Shown here one piece after another: positions 1 to 5,237 of a stretch of DNA of 6,774 bases. Below the pieces are notes generated by a model. The model was not told the origin of the DNA. It did no database searches and was given only the letters and a program-made list of their open reading frames with translations. Origin of the DNA: JBGOUJ01 sp041477005 (GTDB taxonomy: Bacteria > Acidobacteriota > Terriglobia > Bryobacterales > JACQDG01); contig JBGOUJ010000430.1 of NCBI GenBank assembly GCA_041477005.1, positions 1 through 6,774 of the forward strand. Direction: 5' to 3'. Numbering within the stretch: the first letter of the stretch is position 1; each line of letters opens with the position of its first letter. Made by a program: the position numbers and the translations under genes.

Positions 1-489
1 GGTAGCCGGAAATTCCCACGGGCAGCGCCTCTCAATGCGCACCGGCGGCAGCACCACCCGCTGCATGCTCATCCGGTTGGTGGCCGTCAGCCGAAACGTC
101 TCTTCGGTCACCTGGTCCGGCGGATTCAGAATCCCCTGGAACAGCACCAGGCTCTCGGTCGCCGGCAGGCCCGCCAGCAGGTCATAGAACAGGAACGTCG
201 CGGTCAACTTCGCTCCCTTCCAGCCGACCGCCGTCTCGATCTCGGAAAAGTGGGAATCGGCATTGGCCAGGGTGAGCGAAAGCCTCGGCACGGCGTCGAT
301 CCCTTGCTCGCTCGCCGTCTGGATCTCGAAGAGGTTGTGCTTCAACACCCGCGCGCTGTAGACCTGCGAGTTGAAGGTCACCCGGTGCGTGCTCCAGCGT
401 TCGGTCTGGCCGTCGGAGAGCAGCGCATCGAACAGCAGCAGCGGCGTCTGCGCCACCACCTGCTCTTTTACGTTTGCGATGGTGTCCAT
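1..489 (-). CDS. Tail-tip hub-like minor tail protein, N-terminal part (cut by window edge)
   Basis: Only the first 163 residues are present; the frame is open to the left edge. It probably belongs to the tail-tip hub proteins (lambda gpL / GTA DUF2163-like), which sit under the distal tail ring and help close the tube. What is seen: a mixed alpha/beta N-terminus starting MDTIANVKEQ, a beta-rich stretch (about residues 33-140) with a TLANADSHFSEIE segment, then RRCPWEF at residues 154-160. A conserved Cys-Pro-Trp just after a beta domain is typical of this group, where further cysteines usually follow and may bind a metal or Fe-S centre; those would lie outside the window. The ATG at 489 lies inside the end of the preceding gene (22-base overlap) and has no clear Shine-Dalgarno, so translational coupling is likely. 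Position after two Dit-like genes fits. The family name is inference; the coding frame is firm. Confidence 0.72.
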   Translation of the reverse strand, partial: MDTIANVKEQVVAQTPLLLFDALLSDGQTERWSTHRVTFNSQVYSARVLKHNLFEIQTASEQGIDAVPRLSLTLANADSHFSEIETAVGWKGAKLTATFLFYDLLAGLPATESLVLFQGILNPPDQVTEETFRLTATNRMSMQRVVLPPVRIERRCPWEFPAT

Positions 490-1253
490 GAGATGCGAAT
501 CACGCTGGAGTGCTGGCCCGGCGACGTGGCGCGGTCCTGAAGCGTGTCGCTGGAGAACCGCGCCGCCGCATGCACGCCGCCTTCCTGCAAAGTCTGCTTG
601 TAAGCCGAAGCCGCCGGCTGCGCTTCGAGTTGCGCGCCGTAAAGGTCCACTGCCGCCCCGCCCGGAGTGTTCACCGCGAAGACCAAGGTTTGTGACGTCC
701 CCGTGAAGGCCGTGCTCAAGCTGTACCGCCGCCACTGCCCGTCGCCGGCGAAGGCCGCGGCGCTCTGCTGGCCGCCTCCATCACTCAACTGCAGGCTCGC
801 GCCCGCCCCGGTCGTTCGCGCCCAGATGCTCGCCGCGTAGCGAAAAGACGCCGGGATGTTCAGGCTCTGGCTCAGCGCGCCGGCCCCGCTCAGCTCGCTG
901 GCCGCCGTTCCTCCAAGCGGATCGGCGATTCCCGTAGCCACCGTCACACCGCTTTTCACCCACGCTGCCTGGGTGAAGTCGTCGCTCCAGGCCAGCAGGT
1001 TTTCCCCCGGCTCCAGAAACAGGAACGTCTGCAGCCGGCCTTCCGTCGCCGCAAACAGAGCCTGGATCGCCTGCCACTCGCCGTCGCTGAGCGCCTGAAG
1101 CGACAGCTCCCACTGCCGGTCCAGATAATCGGCGTCCGCGACGCGGATCTCGCTCCCGTCGAGAGCCTGGTTCACCAGCGTCCGATACCCGGTCTGCCGC
1201 CGCAGTGGCAACTGCGACACCGCTCCGCTCGACAATTGGGGAAACACCAGCAT
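468..1253 (-). CDS. Distal-tail (Dit/gpM-like) protein with C-terminal carbohydrate-binding-like module
   Basis: A 261-aa two-part protein. Residues 1-82 align without gaps to the first 82 residues of the next gene upstream (1257-1616) with 29 identities by hand count, including FP.L..GAV.Q.P, VN..LD.SE.R and a central Trp, so the N-terminal part is a paralogous distal-tail-like domain. From about residue 85 a second module begins with ENLLAWSDDFTQAAWVKSG and ends with DLYGAQLEAQPAASAY near residue 219. This start and end pattern is common in jelly-roll modules of phage tail proteins that resemble carbohydrate-binding modules. A roughly 40-residue tail follows. The protein probably sits at the tail tip, where the added module may touch host-surface glycans; that role is inferred. 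The ATG lies three bases after the upstream stop, with a purine-rich GGAGGAG about 17 bases before it, too far to be a standard ribosome site, so coupling is likely. It overlaps the next gene by 22 bases. Confidence 0.8.
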   Translation of the reverse strand: MLVFPQLSSGAVSQLPLRRQTGYRTLVNQALDGSEIRVADADYLDRQWELSLQALSDGEWQAIQALFAATEGRLQTFLFLEPGENLLAWSDDFTQAAWVKSGVTVATGIADPLGGTAASELSGAGALSQSLNIPASFRYAASIWARTTGAGASLQLSDGGGQQSAAAFAGDGQWRRYSLSTAFTGTSQTLVFAVNTPGGAAVDLYGAQLEAQPAASAYKQTLQEGGVHAAARFSSDTLQDRATSPGQHSSVIRISWTPSQT

Positions 1254-1256
1254 GGA

Positions 1257-1616
1257 TCAGGCCGCCAGCTCCTCCACCGTCAACTGCACCGCGCACTGGG
1301 ATTCATATTTCTCGGTCATCGGAAACTGGTCTTCGCCGAAGCGGCACTGGCTGATCACCGTTCCCGTCCACGGATCCTCGAACTCGAACACCCCCAGCAT
1401 CCCCTGCTGCTGGTCGAAGAACCGCGCCAGGCGCGCTGTCTCGGTCTCATCCAGCATCTCGAGCGCGATGATCCACCGCTTCCGCGCCGCGGCGAAGTCG
1501 CGGTATCTCTGCTCGGAGCAGTCCAGGAACTTGTTCACCTCGGTCGAATACCGCTGCTCCAGAACCGCCGGATACTGCACCACCGCGCCCGTTTTCAGCT
1601 TGGGAAAGCGAGCCAT
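1257..1616 (-). CDS. Distal-tail (Dit/gpM-like) minor tail protein
   Basis: A 119-aa protein with the look of phage distal-tail or lambda gpM-like proteins, which form the ring joining the tail tube to the tip. Features seen: FPKLKTGAVVQYP near the N-terminus, VNKFLDCSEQRYRD at residues 27-40, an RW at 47-48, a helical stretch ending RFFDQQQG, and VFEFEDPW at 76-83 followed by a strand with CRF. This FLDGSEQRYRD/RW/F.F.DPW series resembles proteins placed just after the tape measure in many siphophage clusters. It is paralogous to the first 82 residues of the next gene (about 35 percent identity by hand alignment). The ATG lies six bases after the stop of the 131-aa gene. No good Shine-Dalgarno is seen at normal spacing, suggesting coupled translation. 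The exact family is inferred from motif style and position. Confidence 0.78.
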   Translation of the reverse strand: MARFPKLKTGAVVQYPAVLEQRYSTEVNKFLDCSEQRYRDFAAARKRWIIALEMLDETETARLARFFDQQQGMLGVFEFEDPWTGTVISQCRFGEDQFPMTEKYESQCAVQLTVEELAA

Positions 1617-1622
1617 CGCCGT

Positions 1623-2018
1623 CTAGCCGATCCCCTCCGCGATCTCCACCGCGCAGACGAACGGGCTCCTCAGCACCAGGTCCAGTTGATGCAGCCCGGT
1701 GTACCCGGGTCCCTTGATGACGAGCTGCGACGGAAATTGCAGATCCACCTTGGCGCCGTGATAGGGGTTGGCGGCGGTCACGGCATACTGCTGGAACTTG
1801 TACCGGGCCGGATCGAGGCCCGCCAGCCGCATCGCCTTGAAGAGCGAGTCCAGCGGTTCCTGATCTTCCAGCGGAACCCACTTGCCGAAGCCTCCCCCGA
1901 TCGTGCCGTCGGAATCGACGCTAAAGCCCAGGAATCCCGAAGCCACCACCTCCCCCATCTCTTGCAGGAAGAGCTGCCGCTCCGGGCTGAGGCCTTGCGT
2001 GGTTTGTGTATTTGCCAT
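1623..2018 (-). CDS. Tail-cluster protein of unknown function, 131 aa
   Basis: I do not recognise a family. The protein begins MANTQTTQGLSPERQLFLQE and has an N-terminal helical part, a glycine-rich turn (DGTIGGGFGKWVPL, residues 38-50), a helix with DSLFKAMRLAGLDPARYKFQQYAV (57-80), then a beta-rich C-terminus (VDLQFPSQLVIKG, LHQLDLVLRSPF). There is no signal peptide or membrane segment. The C-terminal strands could form a small tail-tip beta domain. The start is firm: an AAGGAG ribosome site lies five bases before the ATG. It follows the tape-measure-like gene after a 15-base gap and precedes the first Dit-like gene by six bases, so it is probably a minor tail or tail-tip component; this is inference from position only. 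Confidence 0.75.
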   Translation of the reverse strand: MANTQTTQGLSPERQLFLQEMGEVVASGFLGFSVDSDGTIGGGFGKWVPLEDQEPLDSLFKAMRLAGLDPARYKFQQYAVTAANPYHGAKVDLQFPSQLVIKGPGYTGLHQLDLVLRSPFVCAVEIAEGIG

Positions 2019-2023
2019 ATGGT

Positions 2024-2029
2024 CTCCTT
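2024..2029 (-). promoter_or_regulatory. Ribosome binding site of the 131-aa tail gene
   Basis: AAGGAG on the minus strand with a five-base spacer to the ATG at 2018. It lies in the short gap after the tape-measure-like gene's stop and fixes the start of the 131-aa gene. It is one of the two strongest Shine-Dalgarno sites in the window, so this gene may be translated independently rather than only by coupling. Confidence 0.8.
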
Positions 2030-2033
2030 GTTT

Positions 2034-2744
2034 TTACAATTCGTTGATCAAATCGTTCAACGGGTGCATGTGCAGCATCGCCTGCCGCACCGCCTGCGCG
2101 ATGTCATCCGACCGATCCAGGATCGACTGGCTGTCCATCGCGCTCACGTTCACCGTCACCTGCATGTTCTGCGCCTGTGATGCCGGCGCCGCTCGCACGC
2201 CTCCGGACTGGTCCTGAACGGCGACCGGAAAACCCGGCGCGTTCGCGACATCCACCGACAGGCTGGGCGGCGGAGCGTAGACCGGCAGCGGGGCGGGCGT
2301 GCCGGGACCTCCCGTAAAAAGCCGCGCGATCGAGGCGCCGAGCGAGACCAGTCCCAAGCCACCGCCGAGGATCCCGCTCAGCAGCCCGCCTCCGCCGCCC
2401 GCCCCGCCCGCGAGCCCCGCCAGCAGCGCCGGCAGGCCGCTCAGCCCTTGGTCCACGTTTTGCAGCGCCGCTGTGTCCGCCGCCACGTTCTGCGCCAACT
2501 GCTGCACGGCCGAGGTAGCGTCCGCCAGCGCCGTCTGCAGCGACGTGCCGGCGGCGTCGGTTGTCGCCGGCGTGGACGCCGCCGCCGGGGCCGGCCCGCC
2601 GGTCTGCGCCACCGTCGCCGCCGATCCACCCGGCGCAGTCTCGCCGCGAAGCGGCGCCGTGAGGGTCGACAACGCCTGCACCGTGTCTCTCTGCGCCTGC
2701 GCCAGGTTTTCTACGCCGGCATTTCGCGAATCACCGCTTGCCAT
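2034..2744 (-). CDS. Short tape-measure-like tail protein, 236 aa
   Basis: Placed directly after the frameshifting chaperone pair and overlapping the end of the longer form by 14 bases, which is the usual place of the tape measure. The sequence fits a reduced version: an Ala/Gln/Asp-rich helical N-terminus (to about residue 100, coiled-coil-like around 67-95), a Gly/Leu-rich hydrophobic stretch (about 101-143, with LLSGILGGGLGLVSLGASIA) that could be membrane-active, a Pro-rich linker (148-160), and a C-terminal block at 194-236 with MQVTVNVSAMDSQSILDRSD and a helix ending HPLNDLINEL. The last block resembles the C-terminal ends of lambda-type tape-measure or minor tail proteins. At 236 aa it is far shorter than usual tape measures (commonly over 600 aa); small ones of about this size are known in the Rhodobacter gene transfer agent. 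Alternative: a separate minor tail protein in an element whose true tape measure is lost. The ribosome site is weak, so the start probably relies on coupling. Confidence 0.68.
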   Translation of the reverse strand: MASGDSRNAGVENLAQAQRDTVQALSTLTAPLRGETAPGGSAATVAQTGGPAPAAASTPATTDAAGTSLQTALADATSAVQQLAQNVAADTAALQNVDQGLSGLPALLAGLAGGAGGGGGLLSGILGGGLGLVSLGASIARLFTGGPGTPAPLPVYAPPPSLSVDVANAPGFPVAVQDQSGGVRAAPASQAQNMQVTVNVSAMDSQSILDRSDDIAQAVRQAMLHMHPLNDLINEL

Positions 2745-3461
2745 TGGCTTCCAGCTCCGTTTTCTTCAGTTCCGCCCTGAGCTCCACGAACGCATCCACC
2801 CGCCGGGCCGCCCACCCGAGGACGTCCGGCGCTCCTCCCAACGTCTGGCAGGTGTAGAAGTCCTCCACGAACGCCAGGCTCTCGCCGGTTACAAAGCTGA
2901 CCGGGCACTCCGTCGTGGCCACCCGATCCTGCGTCCGCCCCTGGCCCTGCCACAGCCAGACGATCCGGTTCTCGCTTCTCTCCTCCGGCCCCAACCACCC
3001 GCACCCGCGCTTTCGTTCCAGGCCTAAGCGGCGGCAATCGTCGCACTTCCATCCGGCCTGGTTGCCGCGCAGGAAATGGAAGCCGACTCGAAGTTTTTTC
3101 TTTCCGCCTCGCTCAACCCCGCTTCCCGCCGGATCGCCTGCAGGACCTCTTCCACCAGCCCCTCCGGCCCCTTCGCGATCAAGCGCTCCGCCGTGACCTC
3201 TTCCCCGTCGATCTCGATCCCCGTCACCCGCCGCAGTCCCCACCGCAGATAGATCCGGTCGATCTCGCCCGCCAACAGCGCCGCCTCCGCCTGCTGCTCC
3301 GGCCCCTGCGAAGGCGCCGCCGTCACGAACTCCAGCCGCCCCAGCCACTCCCTTAACTGCCGGATCAACTCCAACCTCCGGCCAAACGACATCCGCTCCA
3401 CCGCGAACCGCACCCCAGGGATCTTTTCCGATTCCACTTCCACGGTGCTCTCGTATTGCAT
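2731..3461 (-). CDS. Tail assembly chaperone, long form made by -1 frameshift (gpGT-like)
   Basis: Predicted fusion of 243 aa. The ribosome reads residues 1-123 in the frame of the short form, slips back one base on the A AAA AAC heptamer at 3093-3099, then continues from the C at 3093 for 120 more residues to the stop at 2731-2733. The downstream frame has protein-like composition (ENRIVWLWQGQGRTQDR, ESLAFVEDFYTC, VDAFVELRAELKKTE), no in-frame ribosome site of its own near the junction, and four cysteines spaced like a zinc ribbon (fusion residues 140, 143, 154 and 186, in WKCDDC, GCGW and ECPVS). In lambda the equivalent gpGT binds tail tube protein and tape measure and recruits tube subunits; it is absent from the finished particle. 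The last 14 bases overlap the tape-measure-like gene, as is common for such T regions. The frameshift is inferred from sequence only. Confidence 0.8.
3024..3461 (-). CDS. Tail assembly chaperone, short form (gpG-like)
   Basis: A 145-aa protein without frameshift. The start is the ATG at 3461, beginning MQYESTVEVESEKIPGVRF, because AAGGAG lies four bases before it; a further ATG nine codons upstream has no such site. Residues 1-30 look like a beta hairpin (PGVRFAVERMSF), followed by helices: RRLELIRQLREWLGRLEF (about 28-45), EAALLAGEIDRIYLRWGL (60-77), then IDGEEVTAERLIAKGPEGLVEEVLQAIRREAGLSEAERKN. The size and the mostly helical body fit chaperones encoded between tail tube and tape measure. 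The 22 residues after the slip site (FESASISCAATRPDG onward) are low in complexity, as expected if that frame is just a terminating tail. It would act in the cytoplasm during tail assembly, in excess over the long form. It lies 54 bases after the tube gene. Confidence 0.85.
   Translation of the reverse strand: MQYESTVEVESEKIPGVRFAVERMSFGRRLELIRQLREWLGRLEFVTAAPSQGPEQQAEAALLAGEIDRIYLRWGLRRVTGIEIDGEEVTAERLIAKGPEGLVEEVLQAIRREAGLSEAERKNFESASISCAATRPDGSATIAAA
3046..3082 (-). promoter_or_regulatory. Stem-loop downstream of the frameshift site
   Basis: On the transcript, CTTCCAT (3082-3076) pairs perfectly with ATGGAAG (3052-3046). The helix can continue with two U-G pairs, and an inner stem CCTG (3073-3070) with CAGG (3060-3057) closes a nine-base loop, leaving a CC bulge. 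It begins ten bases after the slippery heptamer, near the upper end of the spacing known for stimulators of -1 frameshifting. The pairing is seen in the sequence; the stimulatory role is inferred. Confidence 0.6.
3093..3099 (-). promoter_or_regulatory. Slippery heptamer A AAA AAC for -1 frameshifting
   Basis: In the short chaperone's frame the codons are AGA AAA AAC (residues 121-123), so the heptamer sits in the canonical X XXY YYZ phase. Tandem slippage moves AAA AAC to AAA AAA and then continues with CTT, entering the 120-codon downstream frame. The phase, the location near the 3' end of the gene between tube and tape measure, and the well-formed overlapping frame together make this the best-supported regulatory site in the window. 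Confidence 0.85.
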
Positions 3462-3465
3462 CGCT

Positions 3466-3471
3466 CTCCTT
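3466..3471 (-). promoter_or_regulatory. Ribosome binding site of the tail assembly chaperone
   Basis: AAGGAG on the minus strand with a four-base spacer to the ATG at 3461. It decides between this start and the upstream ATG at 3488. A strong site suits a chaperone needed in quantity. It lies in the 54-base gap after the tube gene, where no terminator with a U-tract is seen. Confidence 0.82.
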
Positions 3472-3515
3472 AGAAACCAGGCGCCCAATTCCGCGACCCG
3501 CCGGCCAGGGGTCTC

Positions 3516-4688
3516 CTAGCCGAAGGCCACGTAGATCTCGTCGTCCATCAGTCCCTGCGCCCGGGACTGGCTGAAGCTCCACTCGAGCGCCTGCTGGCTG
3601 TCGTCGAACTCCGGCACTTTCGGCACCAGCGCTTTCAGGTACACCCCAAAGAGCTGCCCCGCGCTCTGCCCCAGTTGAAACATCACGCCGACCGGCGTTT
3701 GCGCCCTCGCCGCCTGGTACAGCCCCTTGGTCGCCGCGTCGTCGGTCTCGAACATCTGCATGTCCGCCGTCACTTTGCGCATACCCGGAGCGTGGAACTG
3801 CGGGACGCTTGTGCCGAACTCCCGGTTCCGCGTATCCAGGGTGTTGTCCAGCTTGATGGTTGCCTTGGTCAGCGTCACGAACTGCGACGCCGTAGCCCCG
3901 AGCCACGCCTGCCCCAGATTCCCCGGCACCGACAGCCCCGCCAGCGGGCTCACCGCCGGCTCGGCCGGGAACGCGCTCAGCCCTCCTTGTCCCGCCGCGA
4001 ACGACACGGAATCCAGCACGTCCTGCGCTTCGCCGCTGAACTCAAACTCGTGAAAGTCGGCGTTGATCTTCACCTGCGCGACGCCGCACGCCGCCCCCAC
4101 CAGAATCCGGTCCACCGCCGTCGCCGGATCCCAGTAGTCGAAGATCGAAAGCGTCGGCAGATCCGCCGCCGGTGCGTAAGTCACCGCCCCGGTCAGAGCC
4201 GCCCCGGCCCCCGGCGCCGTGCTGAATGGCGCAAACAAAGTCACGCCGGTCGGGCTGCTCACCGCGGCCACGAACCGCAGCTCGCCGTTAAACCCGAACG
4301 CCTGGCCCGCGGCCAGCCCGTGCTGCGCGCTGAAGACGATCGCCGTCGTCGTGGATCCCGTTCCCGCCGTTCCTCCCCCAAACACCAGAGGCCCGCCTCC
4401 CAGCGCCGCGTGAAAAAAGGTCCCTGCCGCCGGCGCCGTGCCGGGGCTCGTCCCCGACATCAAGTAAGCCTGCAAATCGAAGTGCGTCCGCCTCCGCCCT
4501 CCAGCCGCCACCCCCACGAAGGTCCGGGTCCCCGTCTTGTCCTTTCTGTCCCGTAGCTCGTCGCGCTGCTGGATCGCCAGCTTGATCGCTGAAAGCCGGT
4601 CCGCGGCCGTGACCGCCGGCGCCTGCCCGAAAGCCGGCTCCGCTTTCACGTAGAACCGATTCTGGTTCGACAGTACGATATTAGACAT
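3516..4688 (-). CDS. Major tail tube protein, 390 aa
   Basis: The probable main tail tube subunit, which stacks in rings to form the DNA-conducting tube. Seen: N-terminal MSNIVLSNQNRFYVKAEPAFG, a helix rich in Arg/Asp/Lys (residues 37-51), a THFDLQAYL segment (68-76), then a Gly/Ala/Thr-rich region about 90-175 that looks like an inserted beta domain. The core resumes with IFDYWDP (182-188), CGVAQVKINADFHEFEFSGEAQDVLDS (201-227) and, after a Gly/Pro/Ala-rich stretch, VTLTKATIKLDNTLDTRNREFG (271-292). DFHEFEFSG and the LDN..DTRNREFG strand are in the style of siphophage tube proteins. The C-terminus, DDEIYVAFG, is a possible closing strand. It starts nine bases after the terminator-like gene, whose stop forms part of a GAGGAAAGG ribosome site. 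The gene directly downstream is the chaperone pair, the canonical neighbour of a tube gene. There is no signal peptide or membrane segment. Confidence 0.82.
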   Translation of the reverse strand: MSNIVLSNQNRFYVKAEPAFGQAPAVTAADRLSAIKLAIQQRDELRDRKDKTGTRTFVGVAAGGRRRTHFDLQAYLMSGTSPGTAPAAGTFFHAALGGGPLVFGGGTAGTGSTTTAIVFSAQHGLAAGQAFGFNGELRFVAAVSSPTGVTLFAPFSTAPGAGAALTGAVTYAPAADLPTLSIFDYWDPATAVDRILVGAACGVAQVKINADFHEFEFSGEAQDVLDSVSFAAGQGGLSAFPAEPAVSPLAGLSVPGNLGQAWLGATASQFVTLTKATIKLDNTLDTRNREFGTSVPQFHAPGMRKVTADMQMFETDDAATKGLYQAARAQTPVGVMFQLGQSAGQLFGVYLKALVPKVPEFDDSQQALEWSFSQSRAQGLMDDEIYVAFG

Positions 4689-4697
4689 ACCCTTTCC

Positions 4698-5186
4698 TCA
4701 GCCGTAGGCCTCGACCTCCAGCTCCACCTTCGCGCTCTGAATGAAGTTCCGCCCTCCCAGCTTGATGGGATCGAATTTCACCGCGTACGCGCCGGAGTAA
4801 GTCAGGTTCTCGCTCCAAGGTCCGGTGTTCTGCGCCAGCCCTGTGGTCACCGCCTCCACATAGCTGGCCAGCTCCTCCTCCAGCCCCTCGTACCGCTCCC
4901 CCGTGCACCGCACATCGGCCACGAACCGGATCGGCCCCGAAAACCCATTGAATTTCCGGCGCAGCACGTTTTCCATCCGCGCCGAGTAGAGGTACACCGC
5001 CGGATAGATCACGCTCCGGTTCTGATCCGCCAGATCCGCGGTCACATTCTCGATCCGAACGGATTTCTCCTCCAGCAGCTTCCACTGCGCCCCATCTCGA
5101 GCCGCAATCTCCGCCAGCGCCGTGTTCCCGCTGGTCAGCACGATGCTCTGGAGTTTCGCCAGTCCGGTAATGCAAAGCTTTGCCAC
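4698..5186 (-). CDS. Tail terminator-like / tail completion protein, 162 aa
   Basis: Located just before the tube gene, where siphophages encode the tail terminator that caps the tube and joins it to the head. The protein has an N-terminal helical part (LCITGLAKLQSIVL, residues 4-17), a beta pair (KSVRIENVTADL, RSVIYPAVYLYSARMENVLRRKF, about 41-79), a strand FVADVRCTG (88-96), a helix YEGLEEELASYVEAVTTGLAQ (99-119) and C-terminal strands ending SAKVELEVEAYG. This alpha/beta layout with a long amphipathic helix suits terminator folds, but no diagnostic motif is seen, so the assignment is mainly positional. The start codon is GTG (5184-5186), supported by GAGG five bases upstream; there is no good alternative ATG. 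The gap to the adaptor gene is 51 bases and holds a small AT-rich repeat. Confidence 0.68.
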   Translation of the reverse strand: MAKLCITGLAKLQSIVLTSGNTALAEIAARDGAQWKLLEEKSVRIENVTADLADQNRSVIYPAVYLYSARMENVLRRKFNGFSGPIRFVADVRCTGERYEGLEEELASYVEAVTTGLAQNTGPWSENLTYSGAYAVKFDPIKLGGRNFIQSAKVELEVEAYG

Positions 5187-5196
5187 GCAGTCCTCA

Positions 5197-5225
5197 AGAT
5201 CGCCAAATCACTAGATCAACAAATC
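5197..5225 (-). repeat. AT-rich direct repeat between adaptor and terminator genes
   Basis: Two 13-base copies on the minus strand, GATTTGTTGATCT (5225-5213) and GATTTGGCGATCT (5209-5197), match at 11 of 13 positions with a 16-base period. They sit in the 51-base gap between two phage genes and are clearly poorer in GC than the surroundings. No function is evident; a short expansion in non-coding space or a protein-binding site are both possible. Confidence 0.55.
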
Positions 5226-5237
5226 AAAAGTGGTCCC

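Noticed and set aside
101..143. Membrane-spanning segment at residues 101-143 of the tape-measure-like protein making it a membrane protein (residue numbers, not bases)
   Set aside because: The stretch is very glycine-rich; hydrophobic segments are normal within tape-measure proteins, so a resident membrane protein is not needed to explain it.
1236..2180. Long plus-strand open frame (314 aa), and similar long plus-strand frames at 2299-3027 and 3675-4556
   Set aside because: They lie antisense to well-supported genes and are rich in Arg, His and Pro, typical of antisense frames in GC-rich DNA; no ribosome sites or domains were seen.
3024..3488. Longer version of the short chaperone starting at 3488
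   Set aside because: The nine extra residues are encoded across the gap, and the ribosome site AAGGAG is placed for the ATG at 3461.
2731..3906. A single 391-aa minus-strand frame
   Set aside because: Its first 270 or so codons overlap the tube and chaperone genes in another frame and read as Gly/Arg/Ala-rich shadow sequence. Only the last 120 codons are protein-like, and they are explained by the -1 frameshift.
4681..5175. 164-aa minus-strand frame over the terminator-like gene
   Set aside because: Out-of-frame shadow rich in Gly, Arg and Glu; the 162-aa frame has a ribosome site, balanced composition and correct spacing to the tube gene.
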